Assembly (NCBI RefSeq): GCF_036884655.1
Contig: NC_088340.1
Coordinates: forward strand, 8,682,501 to 8,746,500
DNA from: Musa acuminata AAA Group
Lineage: Eukaryota; Streptophyta; Magnoliopsida; Zingiberales; Musaceae
DNA length: 64,000 bases
Direction: 5' to 3'
This document shows, one piece after another, positions 22,601 to 34,020 of the stretch (position 1 is the stretch's first letter; each line of letters begins with the position of its first letter). Under the pieces are notes generated by a model that was given only the letters and a program-made list of their open reading frames with translations, searched no databases and was not told the origin of the DNA. The position numbers and the translations under genes are program-made.

Positions 22601-25482
22601 AATGCAGCAAATGAGTATCCTATCATACGGTTGGACTAAACTGAGGTTTCATGTATTCAAAAGGAAGCAAATACAAAATAAAACAAATGAAAAAGTAAAA
22701 CATGTGAACAACTGCTCTTGTTTGAGAAGAACATGTGAACGACTGTCTGATTTTGAGAAAAATGTGTGAACAACCGCCACACTGAATTGTCACAGAAAGG
22801 AAAACAGGTTAATCCACTGACAAATGCTGTAATCAGAGAGAAGACACAGAATTGGTCAAATCAATTAAAGAAGAACCCTGAAGTCAGGCCCCATTTCTGA
22901 CACGGGAATCAATTTATAGGCTTACCCACAAATATTATTAAAATCATTAGATTTAATAACTTGCACAAGTAAAATTCTTTAACTAGATCATAAAAGATTC
23001 ATATCCCTTCTTTTGATGGATCCATAGCTGCAAGAAAAGAGATTAATTTTAACTTGGGCTTTTGGTTTGTGACCTAATGACTCAAGCAGATAGCAACAGA
23101 TATCAATGAGAACAGCATCGTAAGTCTTGTCAAATTTAATAAACGGACAGAGAGGCAACTTCCAGATAGACTGTCCCACAATAACCAAAATGGAAGTGCA
23201 TACTAAATGTTCTGAAGGAGATGACTGACATAATAGGGACACATGGGAATCACAAATCTGAAAATATTACCGTGGATTGAAACTCAGTAATACGTATTAA
23301 ACTGAAAAAATGATAAAGTATAAAAAGAGGGGAAAAAACATACAAAATCCTGTGACCAACATCCTAAATACTCATCAGTGAGGCTATTTGGCTTGGATGG
23401 AAGGCACCATGGGCCCTAAATGTTTATCCCAAAATCAAAATATTTATGTGAAAACTTCTTCTAAACCGACTTCCTACTCCGAACTACTTATCCCAAATCC
23501 TCCATTCCCAAGTTGGCCCCTGCCACATTTGCAAACGCTTCACACTCTCCCAAGCAATTTTTTTTTTTCGAGTGCGAGCTGTCCCAAGGTTCTTGGTTAC
23601 AAAACTCACCCCTCTGCTTTGATTCAACCCTTCTAGCTCTGAAGCATCATTGCTTGATCGTTATGCTATATCTGGCTAAACTGAAATAAAACCTGTTTTC
23701 GCAACCCTCAGGCCAATCCCTCATTGTTATGGAGGAAGGTGGTAATATCCACCAATGATCTTCTCCAATTGGAACTAAATCTGGGGGGAGCATCTCCAAA
23801 TCAATCAGCAACTCTGTCATCTATCATCTTTCCGGATCATGACTTCACTCTCGAATGCAATGGAGATTTTTTGCTTAACTCTTAAAATGCTGGTTGTGGT
23901 TACATCCTCAAGGACCGACATGGAAACAAATTAGCTACTGGATGTTCTCCTTGTCACGTGGCATCTCCAACACATGCTGAAGGATTTGCCATTCTCAAAG
24001 GCTTACAGAAAGCTTTAAGTGCTGGGACTGCACAACATGCGGCTTCTCTCCGACTCCTTGAACTGCATTAGTTTCGCTTCTAATATAAATATGGCATCTT
24101 AGATCTTTGTTCCAGGGCATTCTGAATCTAACCGATGAGGTCAGTCTAGTCCAACTTTGTCACATTCCTAGAGGCAACAATGGTGAGGCTCACATCATCT
24201 TTCTACTAGGGGACTCAGCACTAACCGGGAAAAGTTACCTCTGCAGATGATCTTCCCCATTTTTAACTCTTCTGTAATTAGCCCGGCTTTAGTAATACAC
24301 AGTCTTTTTTCTTTTTAAAGAAAAAAGAGAACAACCTTAGATACTCAAATGCCACAATATGAAACAAAGTAATAAATCCAGTACCAATAAATCATGCAGA
24401 CGAATTAGAGAAGACTAACCAGAAAGCAACAAATAAGAGGGACAACATAGCCTGTGTAAACGATGTTAAGCATTCTATACAGACAGACTAGAATTCAACC
24501 CAACAAATAAGTTATTATCTGATAAAACATATTATCAAGTGGCAAGTTCACAGGACAACGAAGATGATCTCTTTTTTCGAACAACAAGATGTACATATAT
24601 GAACTGTTCAATCAAAAGGCAAACAGGAGAATAAATGAAATTGCGATATGAACTGAAAAGTAACTTCACAAGCATCCAGAACTCAAGAGTCCGAAAAGGC
24701 AAAACACTCCCAAAAAGGTCCAATATCAGCCTGCCTAACAGTATATGTAGGAAACAACAATAATAAAGGTGAATCTTCAAGTCATTATGATTTTTGCTTC
24801 TTAGAGGTCATTATTGTTGGCAACAGAAAGCCCAAATTCCCATGAACTTAAAACAAAGCCTATAGATTAATAAATCCCAAACCTAACACATGAAGCCGAC
24901 AAACATAGAGCAACAGCAAGCGAATTCCTTATCAAGACTCGCTTGGAAGAGGGCTTAACCCACGACTCAAGATCAAGATCAACATCTATCTCACAAAGTT
25001 TTATCCTGAAAACCAGATTCAGAAGGGGGGCATACTAAAAGGAAAAATATTTTTTCGCTGCCTCTAGGAAAACACAAGGCCTGCAAGAACAAAAAAGATC
25101 AAACAGGAAGTAAATCTTGCCTGCTACACTGCTGACAGAACCTCTGCTCCAAGCCTGCAACTACGACCTTAGGCGCCTTCGAGTGCATCCCACAAACCTT
25201 ATGCCTACAGTAGTAAGCCTTAACCCCCGTCAGATCGACATTGCACCCCTCCACTTGGCACCTAGGCGGCTGCTGCCCCCCACCTTGTGCCACGCCCTTC
25301 CCCTTCTTTGTCGGAGGCGGTGGCGCCGCCGCCTCCTTCGCCGGAGCTGTCGGTGCCTTGGAGGAGCTTCCGCTCCCACCACCACCATCATCAAAGTAGA
25401 TCTTTTGCCCAAACTTGAGCCCATGGAGAGCATCACTGGCGCCACTTAAGGCCCCAGAAGCTTTGAGAGAGCTTGAGTCCAT
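19615..25482 (-). CDS. SQUAMOSA promoter-binding-like (SPL/SBP-box) factor, 3 exons, miR156-targeted
   Basis: Plant transcription factor binding GTAC-core sites; family roles are vegetative phase change, flowering, branching and panicle or fruit traits. Exons on the minus strand: 25482-25121 (362 bp), 20455-20319 (137 bp), 20219-19615 (605 bp), joined to 367 aa. The SBP domain starts at RCQVEGC (74-80) and supplies zinc ligands C75, C80, C97, H100, C116, C119, H123 and C135, with the bipartite nuclear signal [17 protein letters not shown] (132-148) over the exon 1/2 junction region. The segment [15 protein letters not shown] marks the SPL13/14/16/17-like group. Intron 1 is 4665 bp and uses a GC donor (AGCAG|GCAAG) because no in-phase GT exists; intron 2 is 99 bp. 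A miR156 site lies in exon 3. The start is the ATG of MDSSSLK. Confidence 0.94.
19939..19958 (-). promoter_or_regulatory. miR156 target site in the SPL coding sequence
   Basis: The sense (minus) strand reads GTGCTCTCTCTCTTCTGTCA, the canonical plant SPL site for miR156. It encodes the expected CALSLLS peptide near residues 254-260. The gene is therefore expected to be repressed post-transcriptionally in juvenile tissue. Confidence 0.95.
23375..24330 (+). mobile_element. Decayed LINE 3' end (zf-RVT and RNase H remnants) in SPL intron 1
   Basis: On the plus strand, antisense to SPL, 23377-23560 translates as [13 protein letters not shown], then [25 protein letters not shown] and CHICKRF, the pattern of the zinc-binding domain that follows plant LINE reverse transcriptases. 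A W codon has become TGA. From about 23890 the frame reads [20 protein letters not shown], then [18 protein letters not shown], an RNase H-like fold with further stops downstream. The copy ends near 24330 in a T-rich/A-rich tail. It is a 5'-truncated, dead copy. Confidence 0.7.
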
Positions 25483-27672
25483 CCTCACTGTTGCAGCTCT
25501 CCCTACAGCCCATCCATGGACTCACAAACCAGAGGGAGACCTAAAACAGGGCAGTTGGCTTCTTTAAAGAGAGCAAGTGGGGCTAAAAGAAGGGTTTTTG
25601 TGTCTTTCTGCTGCCTCACAAAGCTGCCACTGCCATATTGAGGAGCTATTTGCTGCATAATACCATCAGACTGGAAAGTATTCAGACAGAGAGATTGTGC
25701 CTGTACACTTATTTACTATATCCTACCCAGGATGAACAGTGGCAGTACTCTTACGGTGCTCTCCGAACAGTGCTCCTTTACGCGAATAGAGACCTTCACC
25801 TTGCAGAGTTCATTCTGCGAACACATTTTACTTCCTTCATATATATATATATATACAAAACATATATCTTCCTTGAGTTTTCTGGGGGCTGAGGACTGTG
25901 CATGTCTTGGAAAAGCAACTTTTGGTAGATCTTTGTGCTTTTGCTCTGATAAGATAAGATGTGCCTCCTTTCTTTTCCTTTTTATAATATGGAGTTGTGT
26001 GCCTGAAGAGAATCTTATTGGTGGAGAATCTTTTTGGAAGGAGCTTTGGATTTGATTGAGGTCGCTCATGGGTCTTCAGGTTCTTGGACTTTTGCTGTTA
26101 CTCACAGACTCCTTGGGAACTGACCGCATATCTAGCAAATTAAAGGATGAAATCTAGGAGTTGAATTGCTTAGATTCTCAACCTTCTCCCTCTCCCTTCC
26201 AAGAAATTACACTGGCTGAGGACTGGACCACTATTTAATGGAATTAAAGTTTCCATTTTCAACTGTTTTGAGTCAACTAAAACTTTCACCATTTGTTGAT
26301 GATTTTTTTTTTATCTATCTATCTATCTTAGGTTATATTAATCAAAATTGAATTTTCTTTTCTGATGGTCCCTCTATTGGTTTCCTTATAGCACACAACA
26401 TAAGTCATCTTAAATGCTCCATTGATTTCTGATCAAGACCATTCATGGTTGTTCATACATACATAAATTTTTCATGCAATCTTTTTCTAAATCCTAATAT
26501 CATCCTCAACTGGACAACACTAATCTTTAAGTTTTATCTTTATAACTTGTTAATTCGAATCACTGTTTTTTTTGGGAGTTGGGAGTTGAACAATCTATGT
26601 AGTTGATGTTGTCCTTTTATCTAGTTTTCTTTTAGCATGAAAGATTTGGATGGGTTGAAGTACCACACCAAAGTGTAGATGTAGCCCTGTCTTGGTGACA
26701 CATGGTTGTTAATTTGGCAGAACAGGACAATGAAAAAGAAAGAGGTCCTTTCTGATGCACCATTATCAAGTATGTGGAACAAGTTATTGATTACTGTATC
26801 TATCTATCTATCTTTCTCTTTCTCTTTCTTTTCATCATCAGGGAGAATTAACAGCCACAACAAAAGGTTTCACAAATGGAATGAAACCATTCCAATGACT
26901 GCCATGAAACTTCCCTGGGAACTTTGCTGGGAGAACAAGTCCAGTGTCGGTTCCTCTTCTGGCTTGATGTCCTTTTTTCTTTATGCAATGACAGCAACCC
27001 CAAGTTCATGTCTCTTCTCTCGTCTTCATCTCCATCGATCATTAGCTATGGCTGCAAAACATCATACGAAACGATACAATCAATCCTAGTTTTCTTGGAC
27101 CAGCCCGAGTTGAGCTAATGACAACACGAAACCAAACACATGGGCAACACAATCGGCCAACTCGTAGTCTAAGGTCAACTTAATAAGCTGGATCGAGAGG
27201 TGTGTGTGTGTGTCCTCTCATATGACCTTCAACTTAGATAGATTTTACTGTACATGATGCTTGCAGAACTATTTAGTAAGACCTAATTCATGTGCTTCGG
27301 TCTATTCTTTTGTGGTACCCTCCAGTATAGTTCTGTATTATCTAGATATAAAGATATATTTCTGTAGCTTACTACATCTGTCTATATCATGTAATTTGGT
27401 CATCCACTGCACCGAGGCATTACTACAAATGCACGCATCAGTAGGTATCAGTTAATGCAATGCGATATTTCTACGAGCGCAGACAAATGAATGTGTCCAA
27501 AGCGTAGCCTGGACCAGTGGATCCCTTTCCACAACCACATGAGCAAAGGCATTTGCATCCACGCAGCATATCCAACCCATACGAAGGAATCAGAAATGCA
27601 GATTAAATCTACCGAGGAAAGTACGTAGAGGCTACTCCAAAAATGATATGGATTCACACACACACACACACA

Positions 27673-27712
<40 letters not shown>

Positions 27713-29300
27713 CTGTCTGTTGCATCTGCTAATAGTAATTTGGGGCTGAAGACAGCAAAACAAGGAGAATTCCCACGAACAGGATGGCACTATTGCAACA
27801 CATGGTGTTGGAGGAGTATCCATGTCACGACTCAGAGGTCGGATATCGACTGCAGTCGACGCTTCGTACAGACTTTGTCTTTTGGCCTTGACATCAGCGA
27901 TAAGAGATCCAAGGAAGACACACACACACTCTTTTTTTGATCTTCGAAAACAACATCGTTTATAACTCGCTTGCTGTATGATTGAGAAGAGCATAAGGTA
28001 ATTCTAGTTTGTGTATTAGATACTGTTCTCTTTTACGACGAGAGACCAATCTTACCTTCTGCCTCTATCTATCTGCCTTTGTATGTGTGTGTCGGGATAA
28101 AACAACAGTGAGAGAACTGCAACATAGACGGCATGCATCAGTAATGATTGTTCAGAAGAAGTAGATGGCATCAGTAGAGATTTAAATGCAAACCATGTGC
28201 ATTGAAGTAGCCTCGAAAACACTCGTACATCATCAAACAATTACCCTTCTTTCTCTTATAGGTAGAAACTTAATGGCCCTTCTCTGACAGAAGCCGCAGG
28301 CGGAAAGAGAGCCTGTCAAAATTCAAGAGGACAAAGTAATGTCGAACACATGTGACATGCATTGGTTCAGGAATCAATCCATGATGCTTCGCACTCCCAG
28401 ATTTAGCCAAACAAAATAGCAGCAATCAGGCCAACATCAAATGTTCATGGAACAACTTCCTCAAAAGAAAAGAAAAGGGGGAATCATTCATGAATCAGAT
28501 CAAGGATCTGATGTCAAAAGCGGAGATCAGAGCATAAGACTTCAAAGATCCACATACAAATCTCCTAGAATTCACGGAGGGAGAGAGAGAGAGCGAGAGA
28601 TGGTTAAAGAAAAAGCGGCAATTGCCATCAGTGTGGAACAGAGAGAAGGACAGCAGACCACATTATAGCATGTAGCAGAAGTTACTGGGAAACCTTCAGT
28701 GGTGGACCGACGCATCCTCCGGAGTTACATGATTTGTTCGCGTCTCTCTTTCTCGTTTCCCACAGGAACAGATCCTCAAAAGTCATGGCGTGGATGAACC
28801 AAAAAGACTGTGGTTGGATGAACTGATGAGGACCACATGCAATCACCGAGCAATACAGCATCAAAGAGGGTCGCTGCCCGGTTGATGAGAGACATTTGCC
28901 CCTTCGTCGCACGTCGAGGGTTGAAATCATCCTCCCCAGCTGCCTTCCTGCATTTTTCGCCCGACCTCCCGCGGTGCTTCACCCTCCTCCTTCCACCAGA
29001 ATCATACTTACCGAGCTACTTCCGGCCGAATCAAGGAACGAAGGTGAAAACGAGTTCCACCTCATCGAAAGCTCTCCGCCCCAAGTTACTGTGATCCTCC
29101 GGTTTGGTTCCACGTCGGAAATCCACTTAGATTAAGATCAACTTTAGATATACTATTATTAATTTTATAATTAATAAAATTAATGGATCAATTATCTCAT
29201 CGAATCGTATTTCTATCCCCATGCTTTATCTTTTTCTTAAACTTTTAATATTTTCTTCTTTCACTCGACAAATCTAATTAGGCTAAGAGTGGGTAGATAC
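25483..29300. other. SPL upstream region and intergenic DNA, no gene supported
   Basis: The SPL promoter and leader occupy the left end. Short simple repeats occur: TA near 25838, ATCT near 26312 and 26798, and a compound CA/CT tract at 27655-27708. Open frames at 26706-27089, 27632-27994 and 28837-29135 show no recognisable domain, codon pattern or splice context. Confidence 0.5.
27655..27708. repeat. Compound microsatellite (CA)n(CT)n
   Basis: CA units run to about 27675 and switch directly into CT units up to 27708, followed by GTGTCTGTCTGT. A marker-type simple repeat; no gene context. Confidence 0.9.
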
Positions 29301-29301
29301 A

Positions 29302-29760
29302 TGATAAATATGTTCATTTGGTTACTATAAAATTCAAAAGATCAAGTTGTGTAAGTCATATTGAGATCTAATATTCCTTCTCACATACAAGACCAGCTAG
29401 ATTAGGTTTGATGATGTAAAAAACTAAAGGCAAGTGTACGGTGTAAATCTGAATAAAAATTAAATATTGCATATATATTTTTAATTTAAAATTATGTAAA
29501 ATATAAAAGGGCAAATACAAGATTTAAACTTATAATTTGCTTTGACACTGTGATAATTATTTTAAAATTATGCTTAAAAAATTTTATTTAATTTTCAATT
29601 AAGAGTGTATGTTTACCCTCTCATACTGTACAAGTATTAAGAATATAGATTAAGAGCCAAAAAATCATATGTTCAAAACTTAACCTAACGACATTTATGA
29701 AAAAAATTATAACATCAATATTGAGTCGTACTTGAGGAAAGCAATTTCGATCTTGATCAC
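29302..29760 (+). repeat. Left copy of a diverged direct repeat (about 460 bp)
   Basis: It aligns with 31149-31642 in the same orientation. Shared stretches include ATCAAGTTGTG-AAGTC (29341/31181), GTGTAA-TC-GAATA-AAAT, AGGG-CAAATACAA-TTTAAA (about 29508/31295) and CTTATAA-TTG-TTTGA, then a shared right end with GAGGA-AG--ATTTC-ATCTT. Spacing drifts by about 50 bp through indels. This could be one LTR of an old element or an ancient segmental duplication; termini and target duplication are not clear. Confidence 0.65.
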
Positions 29761-29929
29761 ATATGACAAAACTACATATATGATACATCTATAGAAAATA
29801 AAGGCGATAAAGATAGATTGCATGTGTCGATCAGACTCCTTGGCAAAATTGATACATAACCACTATCCACAAACGATAAAAAATATAAGATGTCTAAGAT
29901 ACGAGGATCAGACCTAATAAGTTAGCTCC

Positions 29930-30470
29930 ATAAGATAGACTACCTTTAATAATAACGCAATCGAAATAACCCAAACCTCTACATTTGATAATATCATGAT
30001 CGAAATAGCCCAAAGTACTATATTTGATAACAACACAATTAAAACAACTCGAAACACTAGTATGATCAAAATAATATGAAGCGCTACATTCGACAATAGT
30101 ATGATCGAATCAACCTAAAGTATTACCTTTGATGACAATATGATCAAAATAGCCCGAAATACTACTTTTAATGATAATGCATTCGAAATAACCCAAAGTG
30201 ATGCCTTTAATGACAATACGGTCAAAATGACTCAAACTATTACCATCATTATGATCAAAATGACCCAAAGTTACTATTAATGATAGCATGATCAATAATG
30301 ACATGAAGTGTTACCTAAATGATAACATAATCGAAATGGCCTGAGGCCCTACCTTCAATGATAATGACCAAATCGACTCAAAAGGTTATCTTCGATAATA
30401 ACTCAGATTGAAACAACCAAAAGTATTACCTTCAATTGTAAAATTGTAAAGTGATTGAAATAGTTCGAAG
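29930..30470. repeat. Degenerate minisatellite, unit about 36-42 bp, roughly 13 copies
   Basis: Units follow the consensus ATGATCGAAATAGCCCAAAG then TACTACCTTTGATGATAAT with heavy divergence. Recognisable starts include 29997, 30103, 30141, 30181, 30220, 30249 and 30326. The minus strand gives Ile/Val/Leu-rich and Gly-Tyr-Phe-Asp-rich frames, which are repeat translations and not genes. The array lies between the two direct repeats. Confidence 0.75.
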
Positions 30471-30753
30471 TGATATAGGGACCATAGCACCACTCAAATT
30501 ACCTAGATAGATTTGTATTAAATTGTAAACTATTTATTTTATGTATGATCCATAACCCAAAAAGATCACCCAATACTCCAACACTACTCCGCATTGCCAA
30601 GGCATGATGAAAGGCAAATGATATGAGAAAATGATACTTGGTAGGTTGTCAACACCTCAATAATATATATGATCCTTACCTCAACAATATATGGGTGATA
30701 CATTGCACCATATTAAAGAATGCTTGAATTGACAGAAAAATCATTAAATAACT

Positions 30754-31140
30754 TTGAGATATCTGAATTTAGTGCACAATTTATCACATAGTAATGTATT
30801 GATAACTCATAGAATCTCCAACTCTAATTCTCATGGATACTCTCCTAATTCTCATAGTCATCTATCTTATTATATAAACTCTCATATAGTAACAATAAGG
30901 GACTCATGTTTGATCTATTCAATCTCTCTTGAGATTCAATATAATTTAAATCTTCTGAATATTATTGCTGACTTAAACATAGAAGGAGCTTTGTTAAGCA
31001 CAACCCTAGTGCAAGGATTCAGTATTTTCACTCGTAATAAACTTATAGCATTCTCAAGAAAGGGTCACCATGAGATCCGAATCATCAACCAAATCGGAGA
31101 ACCATATACTCTTATAACAGTACATATTTTGAATTCATGA
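30754..31140 (+). CDS. Unrecognised 128-aa open frame between the direct repeats
   Basis: An open frame from ATG (MRYLNLVHN) to TGA ending HILNS, longer than expected by chance in AT-rich DNA. Composition is Ser/Asn/His-rich in the first half (SNSNSHGYSPNSHSH) and more protein-like in the second (GALLSTTLVQGFSIFTRNKL). No motif I recognise. It may be a remnant of the element defined by the flanking repeats or a chance frame. There is no evidence of expression. Confidence 0.2.
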   Translation: MRYLNLVHNLSHSNVLITHRISNSNSHGYSPNSHSHLSYYINSHIVTIRDSCLIYSISLEIQYNLNLLNIIADLNIEGALLSTTLVQGFSIFTRNKLIAFSRKGHHEIRIINQIGEPYTLITVHILNS

Positions 31141-31148
31141 CCTACTGT

Positions 31149-31642
31149 CATGTTAAATATTCTGATTTGATTACCAAAAGATCAAGTTGTGCAAGTCTTA
31201 ACATTCTTTTTAACGTACAACCCAAAGTGTAAGTCCGAATAGAAATAGAACTTTGCATGAATATTTTTAATTAAAAACTATACATAATATAAAGGGACAA
31301 ATACAACGTTTAAACTTATAACTTGTTTTGAGACTTTGATAATTATGTTTAATTGATCATTATCCAAACTATGCTTAAAAATTATAAATAATTTTCATAT
31401 ATTAGGTCGAGCCATATTATCACTTATGCATGAGAAGTATTACGAATATAGATTAATAAATTATATCTCATCTAACAACCTAAGTTTTAATGACAGTGAC
31501 CAAAATTTAAGGTGAGAGAGTGCCAAAAGTCATGTGTTCAGAACTAATCCTAACTACGTTTGTGAAACAAAAAATCTAAGATCAAAATTGCATATGTGGA
31601 CTTGTGGTTGAGGAGAGTGATTTCTATCTTTTGCACTAAAAT
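31149..31642 (+). repeat. Right copy of the diverged direct repeat
   Basis: Partner of 29302-29760, same orientation, with an extra stretch near 31349-31375 that the left copy lacks. The two copies enclose the minisatellite and the 128-aa frame. Confidence 0.65.
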
Positions 31643-33240
31643 TTCACCATAAGGTAATTTTATATACCATTTTTTTATATGTATAATGGTGGTTCAAACA
31701 GTTTGCTCCATACAAAAATAAATCACTTATACTCCATGCAATTTTCCATCTACCCAACTGATTCTTCTCCACAATTTCTTGGCTCCTCCCATATTAGAAG
31801 CCAAAATCTTGATTCATGTCAATAGTTGAATATGAAAAGAGAATGTAGGCAAAGTCCCACTGCACTATGTTTCTTCAATGAATGCAGCATCTCTTCCCCC
31901 AACAAACTTTCACTTGAAAATACTTAACATATTGGTACAGAACTTTCAGTCAAGTAAATCAAAATTCCAGAGAAGCAACATTTAGAACTTAGATACATTG
32001 CAGGTTATAAATGGTTCTTTCACCTCAAGAGAACAAGAAATGGTCTCAAAGGGAAGATGGATTATGGTTTATACTTGGAGCTGTCAAACGATCTTAGCAA
32101 CAAGCTTTTTCAAGCATGATGTAGATGGTAGATTGTGGAGCAGCTTTAATATATTAGTATCACATAACACAATCATAAATTTATCTTAATTTGATGGGAT
32201 TTAGTTTAGTAATTTGATGGGACCTTGGTTTGTACATGGGCAAGCTTTGACGTTTGGGAGAATTTTTGACTCTTGTGTGAGAGGATGATGGAAGGCTGAG
32301 GCTATAGCTTTCTAGAAGATCAGTGAAAATATTATGCCCAAACATCTTTACAAACTCACTAAACTAGTGGGTGAACCTATTAAATTAGACAACATCATAC
32401 TGTGTAGCACAAGCGAAAAGTATATAAAAATACTCTTCCACAAGGAGCGTGGATTAAGAATGATTTTACTAGAATTTTTCAATCCATCGTCTACGAAAAT
32501 ATTCTAAGTTTGTCCTTTTCTCGTAAAAGAGTAGGGCATCGAACTAATATCTACTTGATGAAACTAATGGAAACAAGGGAAATTTGTTCACAAGAGAAAA
32601 ATTCTAAGGCTTTCGAACAACAAGAGGTTGAAGACGATATGTTGTACGAACCCTGGATTTGAGTCCAAAGGAAGCCACGATATATTCAGACTAGGTCCGA
32701 TTGTTCGAATCAGGTGGTTGAGGTGAATCAAGTCGATGTTGAGGATAAGTAAGACTGTAACAAATATATTAGATAGATTAAACCCGAGTATAGGGCTCAA
32801 GGGGACAAGTTGAGGGGGGGGGGGGGGGGGGGGCAAGGAGGCAAGGATTGAGAAGCTAAAGGGGCTGTAACGGTTCACTTTGTTGTTTTATCCAATGGGC
32901 CTAATGAAGGTATAGATGGTATAGGAGGAGCGTCTATATATAATAGTTTCCCAAAATACTAATCATTAGATTCAGAAAGATAGAAGGATAAATAATTTAT
33001 CCTGTAATATCAATGTAAATGTTATTGTCAACAGAGACAAGGGCAAAGATAATAGAAAATGAAGATTAAATAGCCTTGAGACTAAGGTTAGAGATATTTA
33101 CGTAGAAATTGATTTGTTTGAATCTAAAGATAAGTGCATGGGTCTTTCTAAGGGTGAGGACAAAGCTTTCATTAGCTTAAACAATGTTATTGCTTTCAAT
33201 CACTAATTGTATCATAATTGATGAGCTAAAGTCAAAATTT
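31643..33240. other. AT-rich spacer with a 20-base poly-G run, no gene seen
   Basis: No recognised coding sequence. An uninterrupted run of 20 G lies at 32814-32833, opposite which a minus frame gives polyproline. The right part (from about 33000) may be upstream LINE sequence decayed beyond recognition. Confidence 0.5.
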
Positions 33241-34020
33241 AATGGGTTGAGGAAAGTGATATTAATACTAAGTTTTTTTACATATTTATCAACTATAGAA
33301 GAACTTGTAATACTATTAATTATATCATTTTTAGATTATAGTACAATGGTAGAAAGATTTGAAGATATTTGATGGGGCATTGGTTCAGTTGAGCTAGAGG
33401 GATTCTCATCATTTTCCTCATATTGCTAGTAAAAGATACTCTTTTCTTATAATTATTTTTTTTAATAAAAATTTATAGCGTCCTAAATCAAATGGGCTCG
33501 GGGAAAAGTCAAACCCTAATTTATTCACTATTGAGTTCTGTAAAGCAAGATAATATTCGTGACCTATCTCCCTTCTAGTTGGGGTAATATATTTTTGGTG
33601 TTTACCTCTAAGAAACCTAATAGCTCTAGAATGAGAGATTATCGACTCTTTGCTTTTTGTAATGTAATATTCAAGCTCTTAACTAAAGTCCTTGTCACTA
33701 CGACTAGAGATCATCTTAAGGGGTGGGTTAATCAAGAACAATCCACTTTTGTGTCAAAGTATAATATCAATGATAATATAGTTATTGTCACAAAGTTAAC
33801 TTACAAAATGCTCAAATCTAAAAGAAAATACATATTGATTCTTATCAAACTAGATTTTGAGAGATCTTGTGATAAGATTTATTGGGTGGTTATGGAGGAG
33901 GCTATGAACAAAATAAAATTTCCTCTTCAATTTGTTAAGTGGGTCTCACCTTATGTTTCCTCTGTCCCGTCTAGTCAATGGTAAGATCTCAAAGTGTTAG
34001 GCAATGAGATCCAATCTTAT
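33241..34020 (+). pseudogene. LINE (L1-type) reverse-transcriptase relic
   Basis: The frame at about 33259-33330 reads DINTKFFYIFINYRRTCNTI, the conserved NTKFFH...RRR.N.I segment between endonuclease and RT of plant LINEs. After a break, 33559-33981 gives FTSKKPNSSRMRDYRLFAFC, then VIFKLLTKVLV, GWVNQEQSTFV and LIKLDFERSCDKIYW, matching RT motifs up to the first catalytic aspartate block (LDFEKAYD-type). The downstream YADD block is not present. Stops and frame shifts show it is dead. Confidence 0.75.

Noticed and set aside
6769..25482. TGA, EIN3-like and SPL as a functional cluster on one strand
   Set aside because: Shared orientation of three neighbouring regulators is common by chance; spacing is several kilobases and each has its own promoter region.
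26706..27089. 127-aa plus-strand frame
   Set aside because: Partly encoded by ATCT/CTTT simple repeats and without any domain.
29914..30304. Minus-strand frames of 60-64 aa rich in Ile/Val/Leu and Gly-Tyr-Phe-Asp
   Set aside because: Translations of the minisatellite.
29302..31642. Calling this block a complete LTR retrotransposon
   Set aside because: The direct repeats are real, but no primer-binding site, polypurine tract, target duplication or gag-pol sequence could be seen.
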